From Prolixibacteraceae bacterium (GTDB lineage: Bacteria > Bacteroidota > Bacteroidia > Bacteroidales > Prolixibacteraceae): 22,862 nt of DNA. The notes beneath the pieces are model-generated. The model made no database searches, was not told where the DNA came from, and saw only the letters and a program-made list of their open reading frames with translations. Shown one piece after another: positions 7,646 through 15,922 of this stretch (position 1 is its first letter; the number at the start of each line of letters is the position of its first letter). The stretch is from positions 1 to 22,862 of the forward strand of contig JAFGGF010000385.1 of assembly GCA_016930735.1 (NCBI GenBank), given 5' to 3'. A program made the translations under genes and the position numbers.

Positions 7646-7688
7646 CTGCAATATTTTTTAAAAATCACAATATGGCTATTACCTCTCA
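7634..7688 (-). promoter_or_regulatory. Candidate antiterminator of the first trp attenuator
   Basis: TGAGAGGTA (7688-7680), spanning the end of the first leader peptide and part of its stop codon, can pair over nine bases (two as G:U) with TGCTTCTCA (7642-7634). A further GCC/GGC pairing (7676-7674 with 7646-7644) extends it across a small internal loop. This would take up most of the 5' arm of the terminator at 7618-7645. A ribosome finishing the peptide at TAA (7681-7679) would block it, while one stalled at the Trp codons would not. Found by eye, without energy calculation. Confidence 0.6.
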
Positions 7689-7729
7689 CTTTTTACAGTA
7701 AAAAGACCCCACCACGGAAGCCATATTGT
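7667..7729 (-). promoter_or_regulatory. Perfect 11-bp inverted repeat around the first leader peptide (protector hairpin)
   Basis: ACAATATGGCT (7729-7719), which covers the first Trp codon, is the exact reverse complement of AGCCATATTGT (7677-7667), which starts just after the leader stop codon. In attenuator terms these are segments 1 and 2. When no ribosome is on the leader this hairpin takes up the GCC also used by the antiterminator, so the terminator forms. A ribosome stalled at the Trp codons masks the first arm and frees the second. Confidence 0.65.
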
Positions 7730-7744
7730 ATTTTTTTGTTTCAT
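7679..7744 (-). CDS. trpL: First trp leader peptide, 21 residues with a W-L-P-W-W motif
   Basis: The frame runs from ATG at 7744 to TAA at 7679. After M-K-Q-K-N-T-I it has W-L-P-W-W at codons 8-12 and ends in V-K-S-E-R. Three of 21 codons are TGG. Its stop codon overlaps the candidate antiterminator segment, and the first terminator hairpin follows, the arrangement expected of a tryptophan-sensing leader peptide. No Shine-Dalgarno box is seen, only an A-rich run before the ATG, which is normal in this phylum. The match between peptide content, structure and the downstream trp genes makes the call strong although the gene is tiny. Confidence 0.88.
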   Translation of the reverse strand: MKQKNTIWLPWWGLFTVKSER

Positions 7745-7763
7745 TTTTTTAATTTCTGTGGAA

Positions 7764-7794
7764 CAAAAAAAGAAAATATTTTTTTTAAAACCAA
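7764..7794 (-). promoter_or_regulatory. Possible promoter of the trp operon
   Basis: A minus-strand TTG at 7794-7792 and TTTTTTTG at 7771-7764 are 20 bases apart, the spacing of the Bacteroidota -33/-7 promoter (TTTG, 19-21 bases, TAnnTTTG). The -7 box lacks the TA, so this is a weak match. A start a few bases downstream would leave about 10-15 bases before the first leader peptide. Confidence 0.3.
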
Positions 7795-7804
7795 CCTATT
7801 TGTG

Positions 7805-7828
7805 AAAAAAAACAGGTTTTAACCGGTT
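7805..7828 (-). terminator. Weak terminator candidate after sprA
   Basis: Just after the sprA stop the minus strand reads AACCGGTT-AA-AACCTGTT and then continues in T, giving eight T at 7812-7805. The arms pair with one C/T mismatch in a short stem. The hairpin is weak but its position and T-tract are right for ending the sprA message before the trp promoter. Confidence 0.35.
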
Positions 7829-7833
7829 ATTTT

Positions 7834-10800
7834 TTATTGAGCTAATGTAAACCTGAAACTGACTCCAAAATTGGTGTTGGCAGTCCGGAAGGTATTTGAT
7901 GTAAACGGAGTGTTGATTACCTTATCGAAATACAACCTTAACTGGAATCGGTCGCTGAGCATATAATCGGCTGTGGTTTTCAGGTTTAATGCACTTGTCC
8001 CGGCAGTAATCTGGTTATCACCCTCAACAAGTTTCCTTAAAATGGTTTTGTTCTTGCGGAGAGTCAGATCAGCTGTAACATTCAGATCGTTTGAATAGGA
8101 TTTCTGGGAATTTTTTGTTTTAATGATCAGATCCATCTGAGAAAATCTGAAACCAACACCAAATCCATATTCATTGCTTAAAACCTCTGTTAACTGGTTG
8201 TTTGAGAACGACATATTCAATGTACGGGAACGATTGATGTTCGTCCTTGTGGAAAGGTCATTTGCCCACATGATATCCATATTGATAAGCGGGCTGAATG
8301 CCTCACGGATAGTAACTGAATTAAATTCGTATTGCGGAACAAAATTGTTTTGTATATCCCTGATATAACTTAATCCATTATCATCGGCTTCAAAATTCAA
8401 ATTGGTTAAAAACGAACCAACCTGGTAAGATGAAGTGTAGGCATGGGTAAAATTAAGCGATTTAATGATCTGGTTTAATCCGGGGATCTGGTTTATCATC
8501 CCATCGTATGAAATTCGCCAGTTAGGCCGTATGTGTTTGATGGAAGGGAACATACCAAGTGCAACTTTTTCAGGATCTCTTTTTTGGTAGGCAGCGAGGA
8601 ATGCCGGAACCATTACTTCAACTGAAGTAGGGCCAAAACCATCAGGGAACGGTTCGTCTCCTCTGCTGTACCCTGCTCCGGGTGTAGTTGCCCTTTTTGC
8701 AGCCAGCCTTTCTGCTATGATACTCCTGTAGTTTTTGAAATTTTCAAATGCTTCTGAACTTTTTACTTCACTGTTCCCTATTGAGAAAAAGGCTGTCCCC
8801 CATGTAAATGTTGACATTGAAAAGGATCCTCCTTCCGAGCGGCTGTTTCCTTCAAAAACTCCAGTATTATAATTATACCTGAAAAATTCTCTGAAATTTT
8901 TGGCAAATCGCCGTTCTGCTGTTAACTGTATTTGTAAATCAGGCAGGGGTTCAATAGTAGAACGAACAGAAAAGGTTTCAGTTTTATTGATAGCATATGG
9001 AGTATTTAAAAGTGAATCGGAAGTGATCCAACCGTTTCTCGCAGCTTTCATCGGGAATTTTTCATCCTGCCAACCAAACAGGAACGGGACTCCCGGAGCA
9101 AAACTTTCCATAAAATTATCGCCAAACATGGCCTGGTCAGGTTTGTATTTTACACCCCCGAAAAGTTTTGGCTCAGGAAGAAATCCCGGCAGTACTGTTC
9201 CACCGGCTATACTATAATTGACCGAAATATTTTGCACACCCAATAAAACACGGGTACTTAAATCAAGAATTTCTTTCAGTACATTTTTAGTTGTTTTAAT
9301 CCCGACTATGTTAACAGTTGCCCCCTTAAGGTCAGATGTTGATGTAAATGCAATTTTATTCTTATCCAATACCTCCACATTGCCCTGTATCTGAATTCCT
9401 TCGGCATTTTTAACCTCAACTGTTACATTTTCTGTATTTAATTTATGCGTAATCCGTTTTGGCAGGTTCGCCATAAATGTCAAATTTTCCTCTTTGAATG
9501 TAACCTCCGTTTCTTCAGTTTGTTTTTGCCTTGCCGAAGGTTGGGGTACCCTCGAAGTTGATCTTCCCCGCGAGGCATAGCTTCTTCCTGTTCGTTTGTA
9601 TTTTGAATTTATTTCTTTAAAATACGGCACCAGGTTATAAAGCTGGGTCATTTGCATATTGGTTATAAAACTAACACTTTGGTCGTTTTCAATTGTATTC
9701 CCCAGGTGGACAGTATCGGCAGTAATCGGGCCGGCCACCCAGTTATACGAACCTCTGTATGTAACCTGCGAACTTAAAAAATTCAGTAATTTAAATTTAT
9801 TTAATGGCAATCGGTATGAAATATTGACGTTGTGGTTGTATAAAGTAGGGCGGCCCATATTCCAGAGGTTGGTTAAGATTGAATCTTTTTTCCATTGATA
9901 ATCATCATCATGCCTGTTAATCCTGCCTTCAGGTTCATCAATCCTCGATGTGCCGTTTGAAGTAAAATCAAATTTGAGCGAGGAAGTAATATTGTATCTG
10001 AGGTCAAAAACCCGGTTCCAAAGGAAATCTTTCCGGAAAGTACGGGGTAGCCGCAAAGCAGGATTGGTTATATTCCTTGTCTGGACTTCATTATATGTTC
10101 TTGTAAGGTCTGTCCTGAAAGAAATCTGGGTTGGCAGGGGGTAAAAACCAAAATCTCCAATCAGTTTTAAAGGGCCCTTTTGCAAAAATTTGATCTTCTT
10201 AAAAGGTGAAAACAACTCTGAACGACTGCTGTAATTATATGAGAACATCCCCCTGTAATTCTTGTTTATGTTGTATTCAGTGGTAATGTTCCGCCTGTAA
10301 GTTTCACTGTAAGAATACGAAACAGCAAAATTCTGAGGCGAAATTATACTTTGTTTATTGGAAGCGGTTTTTGGTTCAATTCTTACGTTGTTGAAGTTTA
10401 TGCTTTTCCGTTGAATCAGGTCCTGGGAAATATTTTTGATGGAATCTCTTATTTCCCTGGTTTCAGCATTTTGCAATGATTCTTTTAATTCAATATCCGG
10501 ATCAAGCGGATTGTATTTAGGTGTTTTAACACTCTGTGAATAACCGAAATACATGGGCAGCCTTACACCGATTTTTTCAGGGAAAAATTTACCCAGATCG
10601 ATGGAGGAAGCAATATCATATTCAGTTAGATCTTCCAGTGAACGTTCGTTGATACTTTGTTCGATGCTTCCGAAACCTGCAGACCGGGTCCTTCCGGCGA
10701 AAGTAACTGAGCCTAGGTCGGCAAGGCGTGCCGTAACCCTGCTGTTTGCAGCCCAGCCACCTTCTTCGTCAAAATCTGTCAAACGTAATTCATTTACCCA

Positions 10801-13800
10801 GACTTCAACTGATCTGGGGCCTGTATTTACTGATTTTTTAGGATTTCTGATACCGATCATCATAACAGACACACTTCCCAGGTTTGGATTCCCTTTTACT
10901 TTTACCTTTCTGTTGCCTCCCTGAAGTACTTCATATATATCCTGCATACTCAGAGTCGAACCTGCCTGCCTGACCTGGGCATTACGTTCCTGTTTAACAT
11001 CGGTAAATACTTCCAAAGGAAGGTCAATCCTGTTCGAATCGGGCCATACTTTTTCTCTGTCTAATTCAATTTCACTATTATAAGTACCGAATGGAGTAAG
11101 AACCAATGGCACTTCATATTCATAATAGTTATAATTGAAATCGCTCCCCAAACGTATAAAAACCGACAATTCATTGTCGTTAAGTTCATATCCATCAATT
11201 TCTTCAGCATGGACTTCCATTCTCATTTTTTTATACATCCTGAAATCCATCCCGATATTTTTGTAGGCTCCCCTGGCGTCTCCCTGCTCCAGATCGATCA
11301 CTTTCAGCATCATCGATTGTTCATTCATCTGCCGTAATTGCGGATTTGCAGGGTCAATAACCCTGTCAATGCCGGGAGGAAGAATATAGTTTATGGGCCT
11401 CCGGCTTCCGTTTTCTTCGATGTTAACTGCCGAAAGGTCAAATTCTGTATTAGGTGAAGCAACATTTTCTTCTGCAAGGTCCCTTGTGTATCTTCTCCAG
11501 TCGGCTCTTACCAGATCGAGTGTGGCAAAACGCAGGACAACCGGATCGGCAAAACCAGTCAGGAACATTCGCATAAACCGGATCGATTTAAAATCGTTTA
11601 TCGATCCGTAAACCTGGTCGGGTGAACGGACTGGAATTTTAAACTGATACCATTTTACTTCATCTGTATTTCCGTTTTTTAACTGAATATTAGCGGTTCT
11701 TATGTCAGTAATATAGTTATGCCCAAGAACCATATCTTCCCTGCGGATGCTTACCCTGTACTGATAATACCTTTCGTATTCATTCAGGGTATTGTCATCG
11801 TTAATATCTTCAACATCAGGAAGGGTTGACGATGATGTTGGGTACGATTCGATTTTCATTTCAGTTGTAGGGGAGTTCCCTTCAAATCCGTTGTATTCTT
11901 TGTACCTCTCCAGGATTCCCAGTTCCTGTTCATCATAGTCTGAACCCCTGAAATAATGATAATCATCTGCCGATGGGTCATCCAGAAAATCGTTTAAAGC
12001 TGTCTGGTCAAGAATATTTTCTATTTTTTCAATATAAGGCTGATAAAATGATTGCTCATCAGTATCACTCAATCCATCCAGACCAACATCCTGATATTGC
12101 CTTGCTTCGGTGCTGGCATCGAATGAATTAACAAGCGACTGTTGTGTGGGAACCCGGCCCCAGATGGTTGTATCAACATTAACAACCTGGCTTGTTGAAG
12201 GTAATCCGTTTTCAAAAGTCTTTTTTGAATCTTTCAAAATATCTTCAGAAATTTCACCAAGATTAAAATAAAGGTCACCTCCGGTATTTACCTGATTTTC
12301 ATCGTTTATAAACGGATCCATAACCCAGAATTCAATAAATTCGATATTCTGTGTTTCAAAGTCACTTGATTCAATTTGCCGCATAATACCACCCCAGCGA
12401 GATTCCGGGTTGCGAAGCGTACCATCGGGATTTAATCCTGCTGAATATGCAGTCGGATCTGTTTCGAAGTTATAAGGGCCACGCTCGGAAGGATAATATG
12501 CCAAATCGAGGATTGAAATATTTGTTGGAACTCCAACCGGTGTTTCCTTTGCAGGAAAAATTTCTTTTTCAAATACTTCCCTGACCAAATGATTGGATTG
12601 TAATTCAATGTCGTTTTTAATATGTGAAGGAGTAAGAGAATTATTCCTGAGGAACAGCGGATCGATCACATACCACGCAAGTTTTGCCCTGTTAAATCCG
12701 TAAACCAGTGAATTTGACACATTGGCTTCAGGGAACAACTGCTGGTACTGAGGCGTGCTGGCCATTACCCAGGCCTGTTTTGTCCGCATGTCGATATTGG
12801 TTTTGGTACTTTCAAAATCATCAATATAGGCAGTACCGCTGTTTTTAATAACTTTCGAGTGTCCGGGGTATAGTTTTGCAACCTCCACTTCCATGTCAAT
12901 ACTCGACGGAGCTTTTGTATTATAAAATGGCAGTTTATCAACCAGTTTTGTAAGGAAACGGCTTTCAGTATTAAACCGGGCATCCATTCCCATAATTGTG
13001 TTTGAAATAGGATCTTCACCATAGTCAACTTTGCTTGTAAGCGGCCTTTCCTGCATATGCAGCATTGTTGCCCCGATGTTGAAATTGTCGGATATTTCGT
13101 AGTTGGCATGGGCTCCAAGCATTGTTTTTCGTTGCATGCTGAACAGGTCTTCGCTTTCGGTTGAAACGTTTATAGGGGTGCCTGCATCCAGCAATCCCTG
13201 ATTAATAATTTTAACACGTCCCAGTGCGTAATCCACAGTATAATCCACATTTTCAACCAGTTCCCGACCACCTGCTGTAACTTTTACTGATCCCTGGGCC
13301 AGGTTAATCGAACCAACCGATATTTCGGAACTTGATGAACCTTTGTAACTACCTGAAATAATAAATTTATTATGCTCGGCATCCTGCTCCGCATAGGTTT
13401 TGGTTGAATCGTATAATGATTGAAATACGAATTTTTCAATATAGTTTTTATCCTGAATTGAATCTGCCAGATCTTTTCCAAAGGGTTCAAGTACCGGGAA
13501 AAAAATGTGAGCTGATCTGGAATTGACTGTTAATCCTTCCACATAATCGAATACTCCGTCTTTATAAGGATCTCTTTGTGAATTTAATTTGTCAAGGTTA
13601 ACAACTTCAAGAAGAATATGCCCTTCTATCCTGCTAGCAGGTAAATAATTAATATATGTACCGGTTGAATCGTTGTGGTACATAATATTTAATTCAAAAT
13701 CATCGCTTGTTAATTCATAGGCGTCGAGTTTGTAAACGTTTTTCATCATCAGGTCCCAGGTTGGCAACGATGGTGATAAGTTAGTCCCTTTTAACAGTTT

Positions 13801-15327
13801 TAAAATCAAGGTCTGCGGTGCATCAATCCCGTCGGTTGAAAATTCCCCTACCTGGTAAGTTTTACCGTTGGCTGTAAAATTAAATGCAACAGCAAGGATT
13901 TCATCAGCATTAAGCGCCTGGTTTAACGAAATGTATCCTAATTGTAAGTTAACAGTATATTCTGTTGAATTTAGCTTTCGTGCATTTTCCAGTTTTTCAA
14001 AGTCGCGGCCGCCGGTAAATGCACTTCCGAATGAGGCCATTATGGAGGTAATGTTTTCCGCGTCACGGATAGCATTGTATGTTGTACTCATTTGCTCATA
14101 CATTCCATTGGCCTGATTCGAAGGATATAAATAATCGGGGTAGGGTAATCCCATGGTTTCCTGGAATTCCGGTACGTTATTATAAATATTGGGCTCACGT
14201 TCACCGAGATCCTGCAATGCTATCAGGTTTCTTGAATCATCAAAATCGCTTGATTTATTAGTTATCCAAACCTCAATTTTATTGATTGTAATATTGGATT
14301 GGACATATTGCAGGTTTCGTAAAGCTTCGTTATAATGATTCCTGAAATATTGTGCCAGGAAAAAATGCCTGTTGGCATCATAATCGGCAGATGAGATTTC
14401 GTAGTTGGTAATTTGTGCACCGCCTTCTGTTTGAACCGACCGGGTTTCACCTTTGTGTTGCGAAAAAAGTGTGGTTAAAGTAAGTTTGCCAAACTGCATT
14501 TCAGCTTTTACCCCAAAAAGGTTTGAAGCTCCTGTAATCAAAGAACCGTTCAATGGCAAAGAAACATTTCCGGCTTCAATACGTTTGATAATTTCATCTT
14601 CATCGCCGGTGTATTCAATGTTCATCTTGTTTTCATAGTCGAAAGTAGCTTCGGTGTTATAATTAACACGCATTTTCATTTTTTCGCCGATCTCGCCTGT
14701 AACGTTCATCTGAATTTTTTCATCGAAATCGAAGGCAGGGACTTTACGCAACCGTTCGGGAATAGCCGGGTTGTCGGTAGCATTCATCTGGTAGCCGAAG
14801 CTAACTTCGACATAACCCTGCGGCCTAATATTAACTGTATTGCCTCCAAATATCCGGTTAAAAGCCTCACCACCAATTGTAAGCTTTGGGATCAGCGACC
14901 CCTGCTGTTCCATATCTTCAATACTGGTCCTGTGACGCCAGTATTCCCTGATTGATTTTTTAAAATCGTAATCAATATAATCGTCAAGTGACATGGTTTT
15001 TGGTAACCTGTAATTGAAATCCCCGATTTTTTCGTAAAATACGTACTCTCCGGTTAAAGGGTCGTATACGATTTCGTATTTTATATTTCCCGGTTTTTCA
15101 AGGAAAAGTGCAGAGCTGTCGCTTTCCGTGTCGGTTATTGAAAAAGCAGGTTCATCTTTAAATGGATAAGGCAGATTACCGGTTGTGTCAGTTTTAACAG
15201 TATCCTGATAAACATAAGAATCGCTGGGAATAAGATTATTACCTTCAGGAACCAGGGCAAAACAATTCAACCCCAGGAACCATAATAAAACGTTAAATGC
15301 AAATATCGTACGTACTAATCTTCTCAA
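7834..15327 (-). CDS. sprA: SprA/Sov, outer-membrane translocon of the type IX secretion system
   Basis: SprA is the giant outer-membrane beta-barrel through which T9SS cargo leaves the periplasm; it is needed for gliding and surface-protein secretion in the phylum. The 2497 residues match the family (about 2400-2500). Residues 1-24 form a signal peptide (R-R-L-V-R-T, a hydrophobic run, then C-F-A). The mature part is rich in alternating beta-strand sequence and ends in G-V-S-F-R-F-T-L-A-Q, like an outer-membrane barrel. Family-typical stretches include N-I-S-V-N-Y-S-I-A-G-G with L-P-G-F, and A-P-G-V-P-F-L-F-G. The start appears to be TTG at 15327, only two bases after the ruvA stop. No in-frame ATG lies upstream, and the next Met comes far beyond the signal peptide. 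No frameshift is seen. Confidence 0.95.
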   Translation of the reverse strand: MRRLVRTIFAFNVLLWFLGLNCFALVPEGNNLIPSDSYVYQDTVKTDTTGNLPYPFKDEPAFSITDTESDSSALFLEKPGNIKYEIVYDPLTGEYVFYEKIGDFNYRLPKTMSLDDYIDYDFKKSIREYWRHRTSIEDMEQQGSLIPKLTIGGEAFNRIFGGNTVNIRPQGYVEVSFGYQMNATDNPAIPERLRKVPAFDFDEKIQMNVTGEIGEKMKMRVNYNTEATFDYENKMNIEYTGDEDEIIKRIEAGNVSLPLNGSLITGASNLFGVKAEMQFGKLTLTTLFSQHKGETRSVQTEGGAQITNYEISSADYDANRHFFLAQYFRNHYNEALRNLQYVQSNITINKIEVWITNKSSDFDDSRNLIALQDLGEREPNIYNNVPEFQETMGLPYPDYLYPSNQANGMYEQMSTTYNAIRDAENITSIMASFGSAFTGGRDFEKLENARKLNSTEYTVNLQLGYISLNQALNADEILAVAFNFTANGKTYQVGEFSTDGIDAPQTLILKLLKGTNLSPSLPTWDLMMKNVYKLDAYELTSDDFELNIMYHNDSTGTYINYLPASRIEGHILLEVVNLDKLNSQRDPYKDGVFDYVEGLTVNSRSAHIFFPVLEPFGKDLADSIQDKNYIEKFVFQSLYDSTKTYAEQDAEHNKFIISGSYKGSSSSEISVGSINLAQGSVKVTAGGRELVENVDYTVDYALGRVKIINQGLLDAGTPINVSTESEDLFSMQRKTMLGAHANYEISDNFNIGATMLHMQERPLTSKVDYGEDPISNTIMGMDARFNTESRFLTKLVDKLPFYNTKAPSSIDMEVEVAKLYPGHSKVIKNSGTAYIDDFESTKTNIDMRTKQAWVMASTPQYQQLFPEANVSNSLVYGFNRAKLAWYVIDPLFLRNNSLTPSHIKNDIELQSNHLVREVFEKEIFPAKETPVGVPTNISILDLAYYPSERGPYNFETDPTAYSAGLNPDGTLRNPESRWGGIMRQIESSDFETQNIEFIEFWVMDPFINDENQVNTGGDLYFNLGEISEDILKDSKKTFENGLPSTSQVVNVDTTIWGRVPTQQSLVNSFDASTEARQYQDVGLDGLSDTDEQSFYQPYIEKIENILDQTALNDFLDDPSADDYHYFRGSDYDEQELGILERYKEYNGFEGNSPTTEMKIESYPTSSSTLPDVEDINDDNTLNEYERYYQYRVSIRREDMVLGHNYITDIRTANIQLKNGNTDEVKWYQFKIPVRSPDQVYGSINDFKSIRFMRMFLTGFADPVVLRFATLDLVRADWRRYTRDLAEENVASPNTEFDLSAVNIEENGSRRPINYILPPGIDRVIDPANPQLRQMNEQSMMLKVIDLEQGDARGAYKNIGMDFRMYKKMRMEVHAEEIDGYELNDNELSVFIRLGSDFNYNYYEYEVPLVLTPFGTYNSEIELDREKVWPDSNRIDLPLEVFTDVKQERNAQVRQAGSTLSMQDIYEVLQGGNRKVKVKGNPNLGSVSVMMIGIRNPKKSVNTGPRSVEVWVNELRLTDFDEEGGWAANSRVTARLADLGSVTFAGRTRSAGFGSIEQSINERSLEDLTEYDIASSIDLGKFFPEKIGVRLPMYFGYSQSVKTPKYNPLDPDIELKESLQNAETREIRDSIKNISQDLIQRKSINFNNVRIEPKTASNKQSIISPQNFAVSYSYSETYRRNITTEYNINKNYRGMFSYNYSSRSELFSPFKKIKFLQKGPLKLIGDFGFYPLPTQISFRTDLTRTYNEVQTRNITNPALRLPRTFRKDFLWNRVFDLRYNITSSLKFDFTSNGTSRIDEPEGRINRHDDDYQWKKDSILTNLWNMGRPTLYNHNVNISYRLPLNKFKLLNFLSSQVTYRGSYNWVAGPITADTVHLGNTIENDQSVSFITNMQMTQLYNLVPYFKEINSKYKRTGRSYASRGRSTSRVPQPSARQKQTEETEVTFKEENLTFMANLPKRITHKLNTENVTVEVKNAEGIQIQGNVEVLDKNKIAFTSTSDLKGATVNIVGIKTTKNVLKEILDLSTRVLLGVQNISVNYSIAGGTVLPGFLPEPKLFGGVKYKPDQAMFGDNFMESFAPGVPFLFGWQDEKFPMKAARNGWITSDSLLNTPYAINKTETFSVRSTIEPLPDLQIQLTAERRFAKNFREFFRYNYNTGVFEGNSRSEGGSFSMSTFTWGTAFFSIGNSEVKSSEAFENFKNYRSIIAERLAAKRATTPGAGYSRGDEPFPDGFGPTSVEVMVPAFLAAYQKRDPEKVALGMFPSIKHIRPNWRISYDGMINQIPGLNQIIKSLNFTHAYTSSYQVGSFLTNLNFEADDNGLSYIRDIQNNFVPQYEFNSVTIREAFSPLINMDIMWANDLSTRTNINRSRTLNMSFSNNQLTEVLSNEYGFGVGFRFSQMDLIIKTKNSQKSYSNDLNVTADLTLRKNKTILRKLVEGDNQITAGTSALNLKTTADYMLSDRFQLRLYFDKVINTPFTSNTFRTANTNFGVSFRFTLAQ

Positions 15328-15329
15328 GC

Positions 15330-15911
15330 TTACAATCTTTTTAACGCGTGCTTAATTACACTTTCAACTGTCAATCCCGGATTCTCTTTTAATATTTTGT
15401 CAAGTACCTTCTCTGCATCCTTTTTTGCAAAGCCTAACATGACTAAAGCAGATAACGATTCATTTCGGATTGTATTGTCTGGGGTAGTTAAAATTTGCCC
15501 TGTTTCAGCGAATTTTCCGAGTTTATCTTTCAGGTCGATAATAATACGCTGGGCAGTTTTTACACCAATGCCTTTTATACTTTTTAAGGCATTGACATTA
15601 TCGGCAGAAATTGCAGAAATAATCTCATCGGGTGAAAGCGATGAAAGCATCATTATGGCTGTATTGGCTCCAACACCATTAACCGATATCAGGCTCCTGA
15701 AAAGTTCCCGTTCTTCCTCTCCTGAAAAACCAAAAAGCAAATGGGCATCTTCACGGACAATCTGATGTAAAAATATTTTTGCTGATGTTTTTGTATTTAT
15801 GTGTGAATAGGTATTCAGGGATATTTTAATTGAATATCCGATACCTCCGGCTTCAATTATAACAACAGCCGGGTTGATTTCAATAATTTCCCCTTTAATA
15901 AATTCGTACAT
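15330..15911 (-). CDS. ruvA: Holliday junction branch migration protein RuvA
   Basis: RuvA binds four-way DNA junctions as a tetramer and directs the RuvB helicase during recombinational repair. The 193 residues are close to the usual 190-205. Domain I, an OB-fold, opens with M-Y-E-F-I-K-G-E-I. Domain II has two helix-hairpin-helix motifs, S-V-N-G-V-G-A-N-T-A and S-I-K-G-I-G-V-K-T-A-Q-R-I, at about residues 73-125. Domain III, the RuvB contact, is the last 50 residues and includes A-L-V-M-L-G-F. It lies 11 bases after pdxA and 2 bases before sprA. No ruvB or ruvC is in the window, so the grouping is one of position and not of function. Confidence 0.96.
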   Translation of the reverse strand: MYEFIKGEIIEINPAVVIIEAGGIGYSIKISLNTYSHINTKTSAKIFLHQIVREDAHLLFGFSGEEERELFRSLISVNGVGANTAIMMLSSLSPDEIISAISADNVNALKSIKGIGVKTAQRIIIDLKDKLGKFAETGQILTTPDNTIRNESLSALVMLGFAKKDAEKVLDKILKENPGLTVESVIKHALKRL

Positions 15912-15922
15912 GACAAGTAGGT

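Noticed and set aside
7455..7833. T-box or TRAP-type regulation of the trp operon
   Set aside because: No T-box core sequence or specifier stem is visible and there is no run of regularly spaced GAG/TAG triplets. The Trp-rich peptides and paired hairpins explain the region better.
12765..13118. 117-codon minus-strand frame within sprA
   Set aside because: It overlaps sprA in another frame, where the sprA frame continues without interruption on both sides. It is a chance open frame.
15397..15765. 122-codon plus-strand frame antisense to ruvA
   Set aside because: The product is Ser-rich low-complexity sequence produced by the complement of ruvA codons, with no support of its own.
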